Origin: JAWOLE01 sp963815655
GTDB taxonomy: Bacteria > Acidobacteriota > Thermoanaerobaculia > UBA5066 > Gp7-AA6
Assembly: GCA_963815655.1 (NCBI GenBank)
Contig: CAWFHK010000001.1
Coordinates: 2,976,001 to 3,040,000 of the forward strand
DNA: 64,000 bases
Direction of reading: 5' to 3'
Below, piece by piece: positions 53,079-62,857 of the stretch (positions are counted from its first letter, which is position 1; every line of letters begins with the position of its first letter). The notes under the pieces were generated by a model. That model was not told the DNA's origin, did no database searches, and saw only the letters and a list, made by a program, of their open reading frames with translations. Made by a program: the position numbers and the translations under genes.

Positions 53079-54212
53079 TTACGGAGTGTTTCCGCTACCG
53101 CACATCGCCAGCTTGTACAGGGCCGGCAGCGCGGCATCGATGGGATGATGCTGCGGCTTCCCCGAGGAGTCCAGCTTGTTCCACCTCATGAGATTGATCG
53201 CGATCGACATCTGTCTCCGGCCGTCCGCTCGGGTCATCGTCATCGCTCCGGCACCCCAGACCGTGCCGTCATGGCCCCAGAACGTGCCGTGGCCAGGGAC
53301 CTCCATCTTGTGCAGGCCGAGGCCGTAGTCGATCTCTTTCCCCTCAAACGAGATGACAGGGACAGTGCGCTGCATCTGCGCCAGCGACGACCCGTTGACG
53401 ATCTCGCCGGCAAGCAGCAGACCGTAGAAGCGGTTGAGATCCGCAACGGTCGATATCAGCGAGGCCGCGGGCCCCACCCAGGACATGTCGTAGACGCTGT
53501 AGTCCTGCGGCGGGTCGATCATGCCGAACCACGCCTCGTACATCCGCGAGTGCGGCCCGCTGACATGCGGTCCGGCGGGAAGCTCGGTGTCCCGGAGCCC
53601 CGCGCGCTCAATGACGTTCTCGGTGATGCACTTCTCCGCAGTGGTGCCGCTTACACGCTCCAGGAGTTGGCAGAGGAGTTGGTAGTTGGTGTTGGAATAT
53701 GTCCCCGGAGCGCCACCCGGCTTACCAACGGCTGGTGCCGTGACCCCCATCTCGATCAGCTCGGTCCGGTGAAACCGCCTGAAACGATTGTCGTCCAGGC
53801 TCTCGGGCGTGGTGTCCGCCAACGAAGGAAACGCCTTGAGGGACGGGTACGCATAGGGGAGATAGTCTGCCAGCCCACTGGTGTGGTTGATCAGCATTCG
53901 GACGGTGATCGTGTCGCCGCGTTCTCCGGGCACCAGCCGCGGCAGGTAGTGGCCGATTGGCGTGTCGAGCCCGACCTGACCGCTCTCGACCTGCTGCAGG
54001 ACCGCCGCGGCCGTGAACGTCTTGGTGATGCTGCCGACGCGGTGCCGCATGTCGGGGGTAACGGGACGGCCCGTGCTGACATCGGCGACGCCGGCGGCGC
54101 CGCTCAAGACCTGATCGCCGTCGCGCACCTCGGCGAACACTCCCGGAATCCCCGCGCGATGGACCCTGTCTATAGCGGTCTTCAGCTCCCCGGGATCGAG
54201 AGGGTTCGTCAC
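53079..54212 (-). CDS. Serine hydrolase of the beta-lactamase/D-Ala-D-Ala peptidase family
   Basis: 377 residues from GTG 54212 (GAGAGGAC nearby; a TTG at 54248 would add 12). Class C-like catalytic set: SITK (Ser61, Lys64), YSN (Tyr172, Asn174), and HDG in FWGHDGTVWG in place of KTG. INHTSGLADYLP is the usual loop. No obvious signal peptide. Sequence style (DMRHRVGSITKTFTAAAVLQ, DQVLSGAAGVADV) recalls actinobacterial enzymes, which may hint at transfer. Substrate unknown. Confidence 0.92.
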   Translation of the reverse strand: MTNPLDPGELKTAIDRVHRAGIPGVFAEVRDGDQVLSGAAGVADVSTGRPVTPDMRHRVGSITKTFTAAAVLQQVESGQVGLDTPIGHYLPRLVPGERGDTITVRMLINHTSGLADYLPYAYPSLKAFPSLADTTPESLDDNRFRRFHRTELIEMGVTAPAVGKPGGAPGTYSNTNYQLLCQLLERVSGTTAEKCITENVIERAGLRDTELPAGPHVSGPHSRMYEAWFGMIDPPQDYSVYDMSWVGPAASLISTVADLNRFYGLLLAGEIVNGSSLAQMQRTVPVISFEGKEIDYGLGLHKMEVPGHGTFWGHDGTVWGAGAMTMTRADGRRQMSIAINLMRWNKLDSSGKPQHHPIDAALPALYKLAMCGSGNTP

Positions 54213-54533
54213 GACACCCGTCCTCTCGCGGTCAACTACCCCTTTCAACGTGCAGACTCCCTCCGGCCCTGAAGGCGGCCAAGAATCCCGACACCTGCCC
54301 GCGCTTCATGACATGCAAACGGTGGGCCGCGAATTCGCCCGGGTGGATGTAGAGCCCGTGCGGCTGAACGCGACGCCGATAAAATGCGGCAGCCGACCAT
54401 GCGTGGAGGCGAGGATGCTCACTCTACGATCGCGCCGCGCTCGATGGGCTGCTTGCCCGATGCCGGCGAAGGGCGCACTCCCGGCGCTGACAGCCCAAGA
54501 AGGGTCCGGGCTCACAGGGCCGGTGCAGGAGAA
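54213..54533. other. Intergenic region with a possible Cys-motif gene remnant
   Basis: Apart from the upstream sequence of the monooxygenase (CAGGAGAA site), the plus strand near 54270-54352 reads LKAAKNPDTCPRFMTCKRW and then stops; the CPRFxxC pattern looks like the start of a small Cys-rich family, but I cannot name it. Otherwise I see nothing in this stretch. Confidence 0.3.
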
Positions 54534-56021
54534 ATGATGAAGGAACACGCGGTGGTCATTGTCGGCGGCGGTCCGACGGGGTTGATGTTGGCGGGCGAGC
54601 TGGCCCTGGCCGGGGTCGACATCGCGCTCGTCGAACGGCGCACCAACCAGGACCTCCTCGGCGCGCGGGCGGGCGGCCTGCAATCGCGCACCCTCGAAGT
54701 GCTCGACCAGCGCGGCATCGCCGACCGGTTTCTCGCGGAAGGACAGAAGGCGCAGACCACCGGGTTCGGCGGCGTCCGGCTGGACATCAGCAGCTTCCCC
54801 ACGCGATACCCCTACGGCCTCGGCCTGTGGCAGAAGCACATCGAGCGCATCCTGGCCGGCTGGGTCGCCGAGCTGCCGGTCACGTTCTATCGCGGGCGCG
54901 AGGTAACCGGCTTCACGCAGGACGAGGCCAGTGTCGACGTCCTGGTGTCCGGCGGCGAATCGTTGCGCGCTCAGTATCTCGTCGGTTGCGACGGCGGGCG
55001 AAGCCTGGTCCGCAAGACCGCCGGCATCGATTTCCCGGGGTGGGATCCGACGACGAGCAGCATCATCGGCGAGGTCGAGACGACCGAGAAGCCGCCACTG
55101 GGCGTCCATCAGTCGCCTCTTGGTACCTACGGTTTCGGCAGGCTGCATTACGAGATCGTCGAGGGCAAGGTGGTGTTCATGGACGAGGGGCCGCTGCGGG
55201 TCATGGTGCCCGAACAGCTTGGCGCGACCGCCGAGCCCACGCTGGAAGACCTGCGGAAGGCGCTCATCGCCGTGGCCGGAACGGACTATGGCATCCACAG
55301 CCCGACGTTGATCTCCCGCTTCACGGATGCGACCCGTCAGGCTGCCGCATACCGCTCCGGACGCATCCTGCTGGCCGGCGACGCCGCCCACGTGCATTCG
55401 CCGGTCGGCGGTCAGGGTCTCAACACCGGCGTGCAGGACGCCGTGAATCTCGGCTGGAAGCTCGCGCAGGTGGTGAAGCGGACCTCACCGGAGAGCCTGC
55501 TCGACACGTACCATGCCGAGCGTCATCCAGTCGGCGCGCGCGTCCTGCGGACGACAATGGCGCAGGTCGCGCTGCAGCGCGAGGACGAACGAACGAAGGC
55601 CCTCCGCGCCACGGTTGCCGAATTTCTGGCGATGGACGAGCCGCGCAAGCACATGGCGGCGGAGCTGTCCGGTCTGGGGATTCACTACGATCTCGGACCG
55701 GGGCATCCCCTGCTCGGCCGCCGCATGCCCGATCTCGAGCTCGTCACGAATGATGGCCCAAATCGCGTGTTTGCCCTGCTGCACGATGCTCGGCCGGCGC
55801 TGCTCAACCTCGGCGCGCACGGCATCGACCTCTCGACATGGGCGAACCGCGTGAAGCTCGTCGCCGCCGAGTATGGCGGTGCGTGGGAGCTGCCGGCGAT
55901 CGGGGCGGTTCCGGCCCCGGAGGCGGTGCTGATCCGGCCCGACGGCTACGTGGCCTGGACCGGAGACCAGGCCGGCCCGGAGCTCACCGACGCCCTGACG
56001 ACCTGGGTTGGTCCGCCATAG
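54534..56021 (+). CDS. FAD-dependent aromatic monooxygenase (rifampin/PCP-hydroxylase type)
   Basis: 495 residues from ATG 54534 (CAGGAG upstream). Group A flavoprotein hydroxylase: GXGXXG as GGGPTGLMLAGELA (11-16), Glu35 of ERR, the DG motif VGCDGGRSLVRKTAG, and the GD motif ILLAGDAAHVHSPVGGQGLNTGVQDAVNLGWKL. The C-terminal thioredoxin-like domain is present and ends VAWTGDQAG. Nearest recognisable relatives are rifampicin monooxygenase and pentachlorophenol-type hydroxylases. Assigning drug inactivation would be speculation. Confidence 0.93.
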   Translation: MMKEHAVVIVGGGPTGLMLAGELALAGVDIALVERRTNQDLLGARAGGLQSRTLEVLDQRGIADRFLAEGQKAQTTGFGGVRLDISSFPTRYPYGLGLWQKHIERILAGWVAELPVTFYRGREVTGFTQDEASVDVLVSGGESLRAQYLVGCDGGRSLVRKTAGIDFPGWDPTTSSIIGEVETTEKPPLGVHQSPLGTYGFGRLHYEIVEGKVVFMDEGPLRVMVPEQLGATAEPTLEDLRKALIAVAGTDYGIHSPTLISRFTDATRQAAAYRSGRILLAGDAAHVHSPVGGQGLNTGVQDAVNLGWKLAQVVKRTSPESLLDTYHAERHPVGARVLRTTMAQVALQREDERTKALRATVAEFLAMDEPRKHMAAELSGLGIHYDLGPGHPLLGRRMPDLELVTNDGPNRVFALLHDARPALLNLGAHGIDLSTWANRVKLVAAEYGGAWELPAIGAVPAPEAVLIRPDGYVAWTGDQAGPELTDALTTWVGPP

Positions 56022-56037
56022 ACCCGAGATAGAACGA

Positions 56038-56070
56038 GGTTAATCCGCGATACGTAAGCCTGACCCCATC
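56038..56070 (-). repeat. RAYT-linked 33-bp element (copy B)
   Basis: On the minus strand GGGGTCAGGCTTACGTATCG leads into CGGATTAACC, next to the protein remnant at 56057-56370. Counterpart of 50489-50521. Confidence 0.55.
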
Positions 56071-56370
56071 ATCTCTGCGCCGCCACCGCCCTGGACCGGC
56101 TCAGGTCCCGCCGTCGGCCGGGGCATCTCAGCGGCGCGACGTCGAGGCGTGCCGCCTTCGCGGCCGCCCCGGCCACCTTCTCCTCCGTCAGCCACGCTGG
56201 ATCGGCTCCGGCTCGACGGCATCCCGCAAAACCACCTTCGCAAATTCCTCGTCTCCCTTCACCACCTGACCCAGTGTCCTTACCTCCTCGTACTTCTCTC
56301 CGACCTCATCGGCCATAAACGCCCGGTGCACCTTGCACACGTCAGCGGCGACTTCCAGCCGGCGAGTCGC
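56057..56370 (-). pseudogene. C-terminal remnant of an unidentified gene, partly duplicated beside the RAYT
   Basis: Minus frame reads RRLEVAADVCKVHRAFMADE, VGEKYEEVRTLGQVVKGDEE, FAKVVL and then a stop; the next frame continues LTEEKVAGAAAKAARLDVAP. It looks like a degenerate gene end. The segment encoding GQVVKGDEEFAKVV occurs again at 57312-57354 joined to the transposase, with a one-base difference that changes the frame. Identity of the parent protein is unknown; a transposase C-terminal region is possible. Confidence 0.4.
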
Positions 56371-56374
56371 CAGA

Positions 56375-56905
<531 letters not shown>

Positions 56906-56919
56906 AGGACCTCGTCTTC

Positions 56920-57345
56920 TCAGCCAGGCGCGGGAGGAACCGCCGTGCCAACCATGAATCGAGGCATGCTCCCACGGCCGAGGAAAAACGCCCGGTACCG
57001 CCTCGAAGCCTCCCGACGCCCTCGCCGCAACATCCTGAGAACCGTCATCAGATCCAACCACTCCGGCCCTTTGCCCTTCCGGTAGTAGCGATCGCTTGAC
57101 CATCCGTAGTCTTCGGGCCGTTCCACGATTTTCGCTTTCACCGGATTCTCAATGGATGTAGCGGACCAGAGCCAGCAGTACGCGTCCCGATCTACGATGA
57201 AAGCCTTGTACCTCCCTTGAAAGAGGTGCCCGACCCGGCGGTGCCGGCGGTTGAAGTACTGAGCGTACGTAGACTGCACGCCCGCCATGATCCGCGGGAG
57301 GCCGAGCCCGGAAAACCACCTTCGCAAATCCCTCGTCCCCTTCAC
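56920..57345 (-). pseudogene. REP-associated tyrosine transposase (RAYT/Y1) remnant
   Basis: Middle region of an IS200/RAYT-type protein: MAGVQSTYAQYFNRRHRRVG, HLFQGRYKAFIVDRDAY, then IENPVKAKIVERPEDYGWSS. The N-terminal HUH motif is missing. At the position where active enzymes have the catalytic Tyr (Y-I-x-x-N-P-V), this copy reads SATSIENPV, so the nucleophile is lost. The start is replaced by a fragment of the 56057-56370 sequence. Inactive. Confidence 0.7.
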
Positions 57346-57388
57346 GACCTGACCGAGCTACTCGTTAGGCGCACGGTGCACCGAAGTC

Positions 57389-58273
57389 TTAGGCCCCAAC
57401 CTTTTTCTGAAACTCTTCGAAGAAAGATCCATTGATCTCAAAGGTCTTGACTGGCCGCAGACCAAATTCTAGCTCTTCGCACATCTTGATGAGCTTCTCG
57501 CCGTCTACCAGCTCAATGGGCGTTGCGCCGTCACGAACCGCCTCGGTTCGAGCGTCGGATGTGAACGTTCCGGTCGTGAGGATAATGCCCTTGTCCGCGC
57601 GACCCTGCATCGCTCCCCGAAAATCGCGGATCTGCGAAACGGCAACAGCCTTGCTGTAGCGCTTGCATTGAAAGAGGACCTTGAAGCTGACGAGCTGGTT
57701 GACCTGAAGGGTTCCGTAGCCGTCGATTCCACCGTCGCCCGAGCGGCCGGTGACAAAGACCTGAACGAACCCCGCTTCGCGGAGCAGAGCCTGGCAGAGC
57801 CGTTCAAATCCTTCGGGAGGAAGGGCGAGAAGAAGAGACAGCAGGGTTGCTCGGTGCGCCGTTTGAGGAGCTTCGCCAACGCCGGCCGCAGCCTGGTCCT
57901 CGGGACTTTCTCCTTCGGCTTTTCGCCTCTTCCGCTCTGCCGCAAAGACCTTCACCCACTTTGAGAAAATGTCGCGGGCTTCCCTTTCGGTCAGCGAGGT
58001 TGAGAGACCCTTCTTTGTCAAGCTCCAGACGCCACGCTTGGAAGTATCGAGTAACCCCTCGCGGCTTAAGTAGAAACGGGCCCACGCGACTTGGTTCGGA
58101 AAGCGGGGCGTGCCCGAGGGCAGAAGCTCGTTCTGGGCTTCGTCCGACAGGTTAAGGTCACGTGCGATCTGATCCACAGCTTCGGCTGGCGCCGCAGAAC
58201 CTCCAAGTTTTCTCAGCGCATCGAGCAATGGTCCGAAAAAACGCAGGAACTGTGCTCCCTCTGGTCGAGTCAT
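57389..58273 (-). CDS. mrr: Mrr-type restriction endonuclease
   Basis: 294 residues. N-terminal winged-helix Mrr_N (FFGPLLDALRKLGGSAAPAEAVDQIARDL ... WARFYLSREGLLDTSKRGVWSLTKKG) and C-terminal PD-(D/E)xK nuclease: GFERLCQALLREAGF, Asp184 in GDGGIDGYG, and Gln202-x-Lys204 in FQCKRYSKAV, followed by IRDFRGAMQGRADKGIILTTGTFTSDA. Type IV enzymes of this sort cut modified DNA. It stands alone, without a methylase, as expected. Catalytic residues are intact, so it may be an active defence gene at the edge of the accessory region. Confidence 0.95.
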   Translation of the reverse strand: MTRPEGAQFLRFFGPLLDALRKLGGSAAPAEAVDQIARDLNLSDEAQNELLPSGTPRFPNQVAWARFYLSREGLLDTSKRGVWSLTKKGLSTSLTEREARDIFSKWVKVFAAERKRRKAEGESPEDQAAAGVGEAPQTAHRATLLSLLLALPPEGFERLCQALLREAGFVQVFVTGRSGDGGIDGYGTLQVNQLVSFKVLFQCKRYSKAVAVSQIRDFRGAMQGRADKGIILTTGTFTSDARTEAVRDGATPIELVDGEKLIKMCEELEFGLRPVKTFEINGSFFEEFQKKVGA

Positions 58274-58340
58274 CCTTCCTCTGAGACTCCCTTCTGGATC
58301 AGTGGAATCGTGGAAAGGATAGTACTTGGTGTCGTTGGAT

Positions 58341-61300
58341 TCATTCCGCCTTCAGTCCAGCTAAGTTGGCGGAAGAGAGGGAGGCACTCAAATGCGGGAG
58401 ATCGGCGCGGAGGAACTCTTCCCAACGGGGGAGGGTCTGGTTTAGGGCCGTCCGGCGCTGGTGGAAGCCGGAGATCAGGTCGGGAGTGGGGGGGGCGTCG
58501 GCGCTCTCGACAGCCCTGGCGAGTTGCTGGAGTGAGATGGCCAGGCGGCGGAGGCTTGACGGGTCAATGGCGGGGTCGGCGAAGAAGTCTTCTTCGGGGG
58601 TGGCGGGAGGGGGGCCGGCTATTGAGTCGAGCTTCTTTTTGAAGGTTTCGATTTCGGCGGCGAGGGGGGCGGTGGCTTTGCCCTTGATCGCGGCCAGTTG
58701 TTTGCGGATGGAGTCTGCCTGGGCGCGGGCGGCGGAGACTCGAACTCGTTCGGCCTGGATTTGTTTGGCCAGGTCGAACTGGGCGGCGAGGTCGGCGTCG
58801 GTGGCTTTGATTCGGGGGTCCTTCTTGACGATGAGGGGTTGGGAGACTGTGCGGCCGGCGGCGGTCAGGCGGACTACGTAGCGGCCGGGGGGAGCCCAGA
58901 GGCCGGCGCTTCCGAAGGGAGAGGGGGGGATTCCCTTTGCGGGGGCGTAGTGGAGGTCCCAGACGAAACGGTGGAGGCCGGGGGCGGCGGAGGGGGGCGG
59001 CGGGGACGGGACCCAGTCTGACGTGACGGTCTGGCGCGCGGGGTCGGTCGGGCGGGGCTTGTCGTCGGAGGCGTAGCGGCGGACGGTCTCGCCTTTTCCG
59101 TCCACGACCTCGATGGCTACAAGGGTCGTAGAGCTTGTTTTCAAGTAGTAGTCGAGGATCGCGCCGTTGGGCGGGTTCTCGCCGGCGGGCTCGTCCTTCG
59201 GAAATGGAGTTCCCTGGAAGCCGGCGGGGTGGAGGCGGATCGCTTCGCGCGGGGCGAAGAACCAGGCGTCCGAGGCGGCGACGGTCGGGGTCAGCTCGCG
59301 CAGGGGGGCGATGTCGTCGAGGACCCAGAAGGAGCGGCCGTGGGTCGCGATGACGAGATCACCATTGCGGATGGAGATGTCGCGGATGGAGCAGTTGGGG
59401 AGGTTGCCCTGGAGCGGCTGCCAGCGGTCGCCGTCGTCGAAGGAGACGAAGACTCCGGTCTCGGTTCCGGCGTAGAGCAGGCCGCGCTTCTCGGGGTCCT
59501 CGCGGACGACGTTGACGTAGCTGCCGGGCGGGATGCCGGCGGCGATGGAGTGCCAGGTCTTGCCTCCATCGCGCGTCTTGTAGATGTGGGGGGCGATGTC
59601 GTCTAAGCGGTGGCGGTCCACGGCGGCGTAGGCGGTGTCCGCGTCGAAGTGCGAGGCTTCGAGGATCGTGACCATCGCCCAGGGGCCGACCTCCTTCGGC
59701 GTCACGTTGTCCCAGTGCTTGCCGTCGTCGGCGGTGCGCCACACGAGGCCGTCGTTGGTTCCGCACCAGACGAGGCCGGCCTTCACGGGAGACGGGGCGA
59801 TCGAGTAAATGACGCCGCGGCGCGGGCCGGCGACCGCACTGTCCTTCGCGGTGGCCTCGTCGAGCGTCGCGGGGACGGGCGGGTCCTCGCGGGTCAGGTC
59901 GGGGCTCGCCTTCTCCCAGTGCTGGCCGGCGTCGGCCGTGGTGAAGAAGAACTGGTTTCCGAAGTAGAGGCGCTTCGGGTCCTGCGGGGAGATCGCCAGA
60001 GGAAGGGTCCAGTCGCCACGGTAGTCGTCCACGTAGGCGAACGTCGGATTGATGTTCTGTTCCTGGAGGGTCGTCAGGTCGAAGCGATCCACGCCTCCGC
60101 CGTAGAGGATGTTCGGGTCGGACGGGTCGGGAGCGATGTATCCGTTCTCACCGCCGGCGGCGATCGGCTTCCAGTCGCGCAGGAGGATCGTCCCATAGTC
60201 GGTGCGCGACGGGACCGCGGCGGCGCCGCTGTCCTGCTGCGCGCCGTAGATCCAATAAGGAAACCGGCTGTCGGTCGCGACGTGGTAGAACTGCGCGGTC
60301 GGCTGGTTGTACCAGCTGCTCCACGTTTTCGCCCCGTCCACGGTGACGACGGCGCCCTGGTCGGTCGCGACGATCATGCGGCGCGGGTCGGACGGATCGA
60401 TCCAGAGCTGGTGATAGTCGTCGCCGCCGGGCGCGGCCTTGATCGGGTGGAAGGTCTTGCCGCCGTCGGTCGAGCGGTACATCCCGGTGTTCAAGACATA
60501 GACCGTCTCGGGGTCCTTCGGATCCACCGCGACGGCGCCGAAGTACCAGCCGCGCCCCCAGATGCGGCGCTCCGCGCTAACGCGCGTCCACGTCGCGCCG
60601 CCATCCTTCGAGGCGAAGAGGCCCCCCGCCTTCGCGTCCACGATCGCGTAAACGCGCTTCGAATCGGTCGGCGCGATCGCGATCCCGATCCGGCCGAGCT
60701 CCTCCGATGGGAAGCCGCCGCCCTTGATCTCCTTCCAGGTCTCGCCGCCGTCGGCCGTGCGGTAGAGGCCGCTGCCGGGGCCGTTGGAAGGGGGATAGAC
60801 GTTCCACGGCGGACGGCGCGTCTGCCAGAGCGCGGCGAGGATCGTCTTCGAGTCCTTCGGGTCGAAGGCGAGATCTATGGCGCCGGTGTCGTCGTTGGGG
60901 CCGAGGACCTTCTTCCACGTCTTGCCGCCATCTGTCGAGCGGAAGATGCCGCGCTGGGGGTTGCGGCCGTAGCCGTGGCCGAGGGCCGCGACGAAGACGA
61001 GGTTGGCGTCCTTCGGGTCCACGAGGATCCGGCCGATCTGCCGGGAGTCGGAGAGGCCGATCGCCGACCACGTCTTTCCGCCGTCGGCGGACTTGTACAT
61101 GCCGTTGCCGTAGGAGATGTCCGAGCGCATGTCGGCTTCGCCGGAGCCGACGTAGAGGACCTTCGGGTCAGACGGCGCGACCGCCATCGCCCCGATCGAG
61201 GCGATCGGCTGGCCGTCGAAGATCGGCGTCCAGGTCCGGCCGGCGTTTTCGCTCTCCCAGACTCCCCCGCCGACGGAGCCGAAGTAGAAGTGGTCCGGCT

Positions 61301-61460
61301 CGCCGGGAACGCCGGCGGCCGCGACGGTGCGGCCGCCGCGGAAGGGCCCGACCATGCGCCAGTGCAGGCCGGAGAAGAGGCCAGGGTCGAAGGGCTGCGC
61401 TGCGGCCGGCAGCGCGGCACACGCGAGCAGAGTTCCAAGGAATAGGAGTCTTCGCCTCAA
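58341..61460 (-). CDS. Secreted Asp-box (BNR/VPS10-like) beta-propeller protein
   Basis: 1,039 residues, signal peptide MRRRLLFLGTLLACAALPAA. Repeated Asp boxes mark propeller blades: SENAGRTW, SADGGKTW, STDGGKTW (several), TADGGETW, SKDGGATW, TADDGKHW. The region after residue 750 is a separate domain with FN3-like strands (RYVVRLTAAGRTVSQPLIVKKDP) and a C-terminal helical bundle. Widely annotated as glycosyl hydrolase or sortilin-like, but no catalytic residues can be assigned. It probably binds or processes polymers outside the cell. Confidence 0.93.
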   Translation of the reverse strand: MRRRLLFLGTLLACAALPAAAQPFDPGLFSGLHWRMVGPFRGGRTVAAAGVPGEPDHFYFGSVGGGVWESENAGRTWTPIFDGQPIASIGAMAVAPSDPKVLYVGSGEADMRSDISYGNGMYKSADGGKTWSAIGLSDSRQIGRILVDPKDANLVFVAALGHGYGRNPQRGIFRSTDGGKTWKKVLGPNDDTGAIDLAFDPKDSKTILAALWQTRRPPWNVYPPSNGPGSGLYRTADGGETWKEIKGGGFPSEELGRIGIAIAPTDSKRVYAIVDAKAGGLFASKDGGATWTRVSAERRIWGRGWYFGAVAVDPKDPETVYVLNTGMYRSTDGGKTFHPIKAAPGGDDYHQLWIDPSDPRRMIVATDQGAVVTVDGAKTWSSWYNQPTAQFYHVATDSRFPYWIYGAQQDSGAAAVPSRTDYGTILLRDWKPIAAGGENGYIAPDPSDPNILYGGGVDRFDLTTLQEQNINPTFAYVDDYRGDWTLPLAISPQDPKRLYFGNQFFFTTADAGQHWEKASPDLTREDPPVPATLDEATAKDSAVAGPRRGVIYSIAPSPVKAGLVWCGTNDGLVWRTADDGKHWDNVTPKEVGPWAMVTILEASHFDADTAYAAVDRHRLDDIAPHIYKTRDGGKTWHSIAAGIPPGSYVNVVREDPEKRGLLYAGTETGVFVSFDDGDRWQPLQGNLPNCSIRDISIRNGDLVIATHGRSFWVLDDIAPLRELTPTVAASDAWFFAPREAIRLHPAGFQGTPFPKDEPAGENPPNGAILDYYLKTSSTTLVAIEVVDGKGETVRRYASDDKPRPTDPARQTVTSDWVPSPPPPSAAPGLHRFVWDLHYAPAKGIPPSPFGSAGLWAPPGRYVVRLTAAGRTVSQPLIVKKDPRIKATDADLAAQFDLAKQIQAERVRVSAARAQADSIRKQLAAIKGKATAPLAAEIETFKKKLDSIAGPPPATPEEDFFADPAIDPSSLRRLAISLQQLARAVESADAPPTPDLISGFHQRRTALNQTLPRWEEFLRADLPHLSASLSSANLAGLKAE

Positions 61461-61738
61461 GATTTCACCCCCGAGCGAAATGAACGGACGAATTCCGCAC
61501 TACCTTACCGCAGGCGTGCTCGCCGTGCCGCAGGGGAGGCGCTCGTGCCTCCCGCCTCCGGTTCGGACGGCTGCAGAGGGAGTGCGGCGACTTGACCGTC
61601 GCGGCGAATCGGAGAGCGGCGGGCGGGGCGAGCCCCGCCCCTACGGCACCAAAGCCCTCCGTCGCGGCGAACCGACTCGCGACAATTAGGTGGTAGATTC
61701 GTCGGCCTCGAAAAGTCCCGACGTGCCGGAGGACGGCC
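61461..61738. repeat. Two palindromic hairpin repeats (types A, B) left of the coiled-coil gene
   Basis: Type A: GGGAGGC-GCTCGT-GCCTCCC at 61534-61553. Type B: GGGCGGGGC-GA-GCCCCGCCC at 61621-61640, followed by CTACGGCACC. Both recur, in reversed order, to the right of the gene. REP-like elements or terminators of the flanking genes; no T runs. Confidence 0.7.
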
Positions 61739-62626
61739 ATGGATTCACAGGATGTCGCGGAGATCAAGAGATACGTCGGCGGCGTCGCGGAGGGGCTCCA
61801 AGGCCAGATCCAGGACGTCAAGACGCACGTCGGCGGCGTCGCGGAGGGGCTTCGAGGCGAGATCCGAGAGGTCGCGGAGGGGCTCCAAGGCCAGATCCAG
61901 GACGTCAAGACACACGTCGGTGTCGTCGCGGAGGGGCTTCGAGGCGAGATCCGAGAGGTCGCGGAGGGGCTCCAAGGCCAGATCCAGGACGTCAAGACAC
62001 ACGTCGGTGTCGTCGCGGAGGGGCTTCGAGGCGAGATCCGAGAGGTCGCGGAGGGGCTTCGAGGCGAGGTCCGAGAGGTCGCGGAGGGGCTTCGAGGCGA
62101 GGTCCGAGAGGTCGCGGAGGGGCTCCAAGGCCAGATCCAGGACGTCAAGACACACGTCGGTGTCGTCGCAGAGGGGCTTCGAGGCGAGATCCGAGAGGTC
62201 GCGGAGGGGCTTCGAGGCGAGATCCGAGAGGTCGCGGAGGGGCTTCGAGGCGAGGTCCGAGAGGTCGCGGAGGGGCTTCGAGGCGAGGTCCGAGAGGTCG
62301 CGGAGGGGCTTCGAGGCGAGGTCCGAGAGGTCGCGGAGGGGCTTCAAGGCCAGATCCAGGACGTCAAGACACACGTCGGTATCGTCGCGGAGGGGCTTCG
62401 AGGCGAGGTCCGAGAGGTCAAGCGCCACGCCGGTGTCGTTGCGGAGGAGCTCGGAGCCCAGATCCGACAGGTCGCGGAAGCGGTGTCCGCGGGGGATTCC
62501 AAGATCGACCGGGAGATCGGAACGCTTCGAGAGGAGACGCGCACGGAGTTTGCCGAGACCAAGGCGATGATCCGATTGTCGTACTCGGAGCTGGATCGCC
62601 GTCTCCGGACGCTCGAGGGAACGTAG
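61739..62626 (+). CDS. Hendecad/heptad coiled-coil repeat protein
   Basis: 295 residues from ATG 61739. Residues 16-244 are 17 hendecads (VAEGLRGEIRE, VAEGLRGEVRE or VAEGLQGQIQD) with six heptads (VKTHVGV/G/I, VKRHAGV) inserted only after particular hendecads, so the 7- and 11-residue periods both keep coiled-coil registry. The unique C-terminus (DSKIDREIGTLREETRTEFAETKAMIRLSYSELDRRLRTLEG) is also helical. No signal peptide or membrane helix. The 33-bp units keep other frames open, including a minus frame with its own 11-mer, but only this frame has the heptad logic and an ordinary C-terminus. Probably a rod-like scaffold; unit number could vary by recombination. Confidence 0.85.
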   Translation: MDSQDVAEIKRYVGGVAEGLQGQIQDVKTHVGGVAEGLRGEIREVAEGLQGQIQDVKTHVGVVAEGLRGEIREVAEGLQGQIQDVKTHVGVVAEGLRGEIREVAEGLRGEVREVAEGLRGEVREVAEGLQGQIQDVKTHVGVVAEGLRGEIREVAEGLRGEIREVAEGLRGEVREVAEGLRGEVREVAEGLRGEVREVAEGLQGQIQDVKTHVGIVAEGLRGEVREVKRHAGVVAEELGAQIRQVAEAVSAGDSKIDREIGTLREETRTEFAETKAMIRLSYSELDRRLRTLEGT

Positions 62627-62857
62627 GACGACGAGAGGTGGGCGGGCGCGAGGCCCGCCCCTACAGCACGCAAGCCGACCGAAGGACCCCGGTGGTGTCC
62701 ATGGGGCTGTAGGAGAGGCGCTTGTGCCTCCCCCGCATCAGAAGATGAACATGCATCAGGCCGGCCGGCTCTTCCTGCTGTAGATTTTCGCCTCTTCGGC
62801 CGCCCTCCCGGGGAAAAGGGACCGCGGCCCACGAGAACCTCAATTACGGGAGAAACA
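62627..62857. repeat. Palindromic hairpin repeats (types B, A) right of the coiled-coil gene
   Basis: Type B: GGGCGGGC ... GCCCGCCC at 62640-62660 followed by CTACAGCACG. Type A: GAGGC-GCTTGT-GCCTC near 62715-62730. Mirror order to the left side. The last 100 bp precede the S46 gene and its GGGAGAAAC site. Confidence 0.65.

Noticed and set aside
61745..62428. Minus-strand repeat protein with an 11-mer such as LASKPLRDLSD
   Set aside because: Open only because 33-bp units repeat; no ribosome-binding site or unique domain, whereas the plus frame has heptad/hendecad registry and an ordinary C-terminus.
61739..62626. CRISPR array
   Set aside because: Repeats are contiguous 33/54-bp coding units without unique spacers, preserve a coiled-coil frame, and no cas genes are near.
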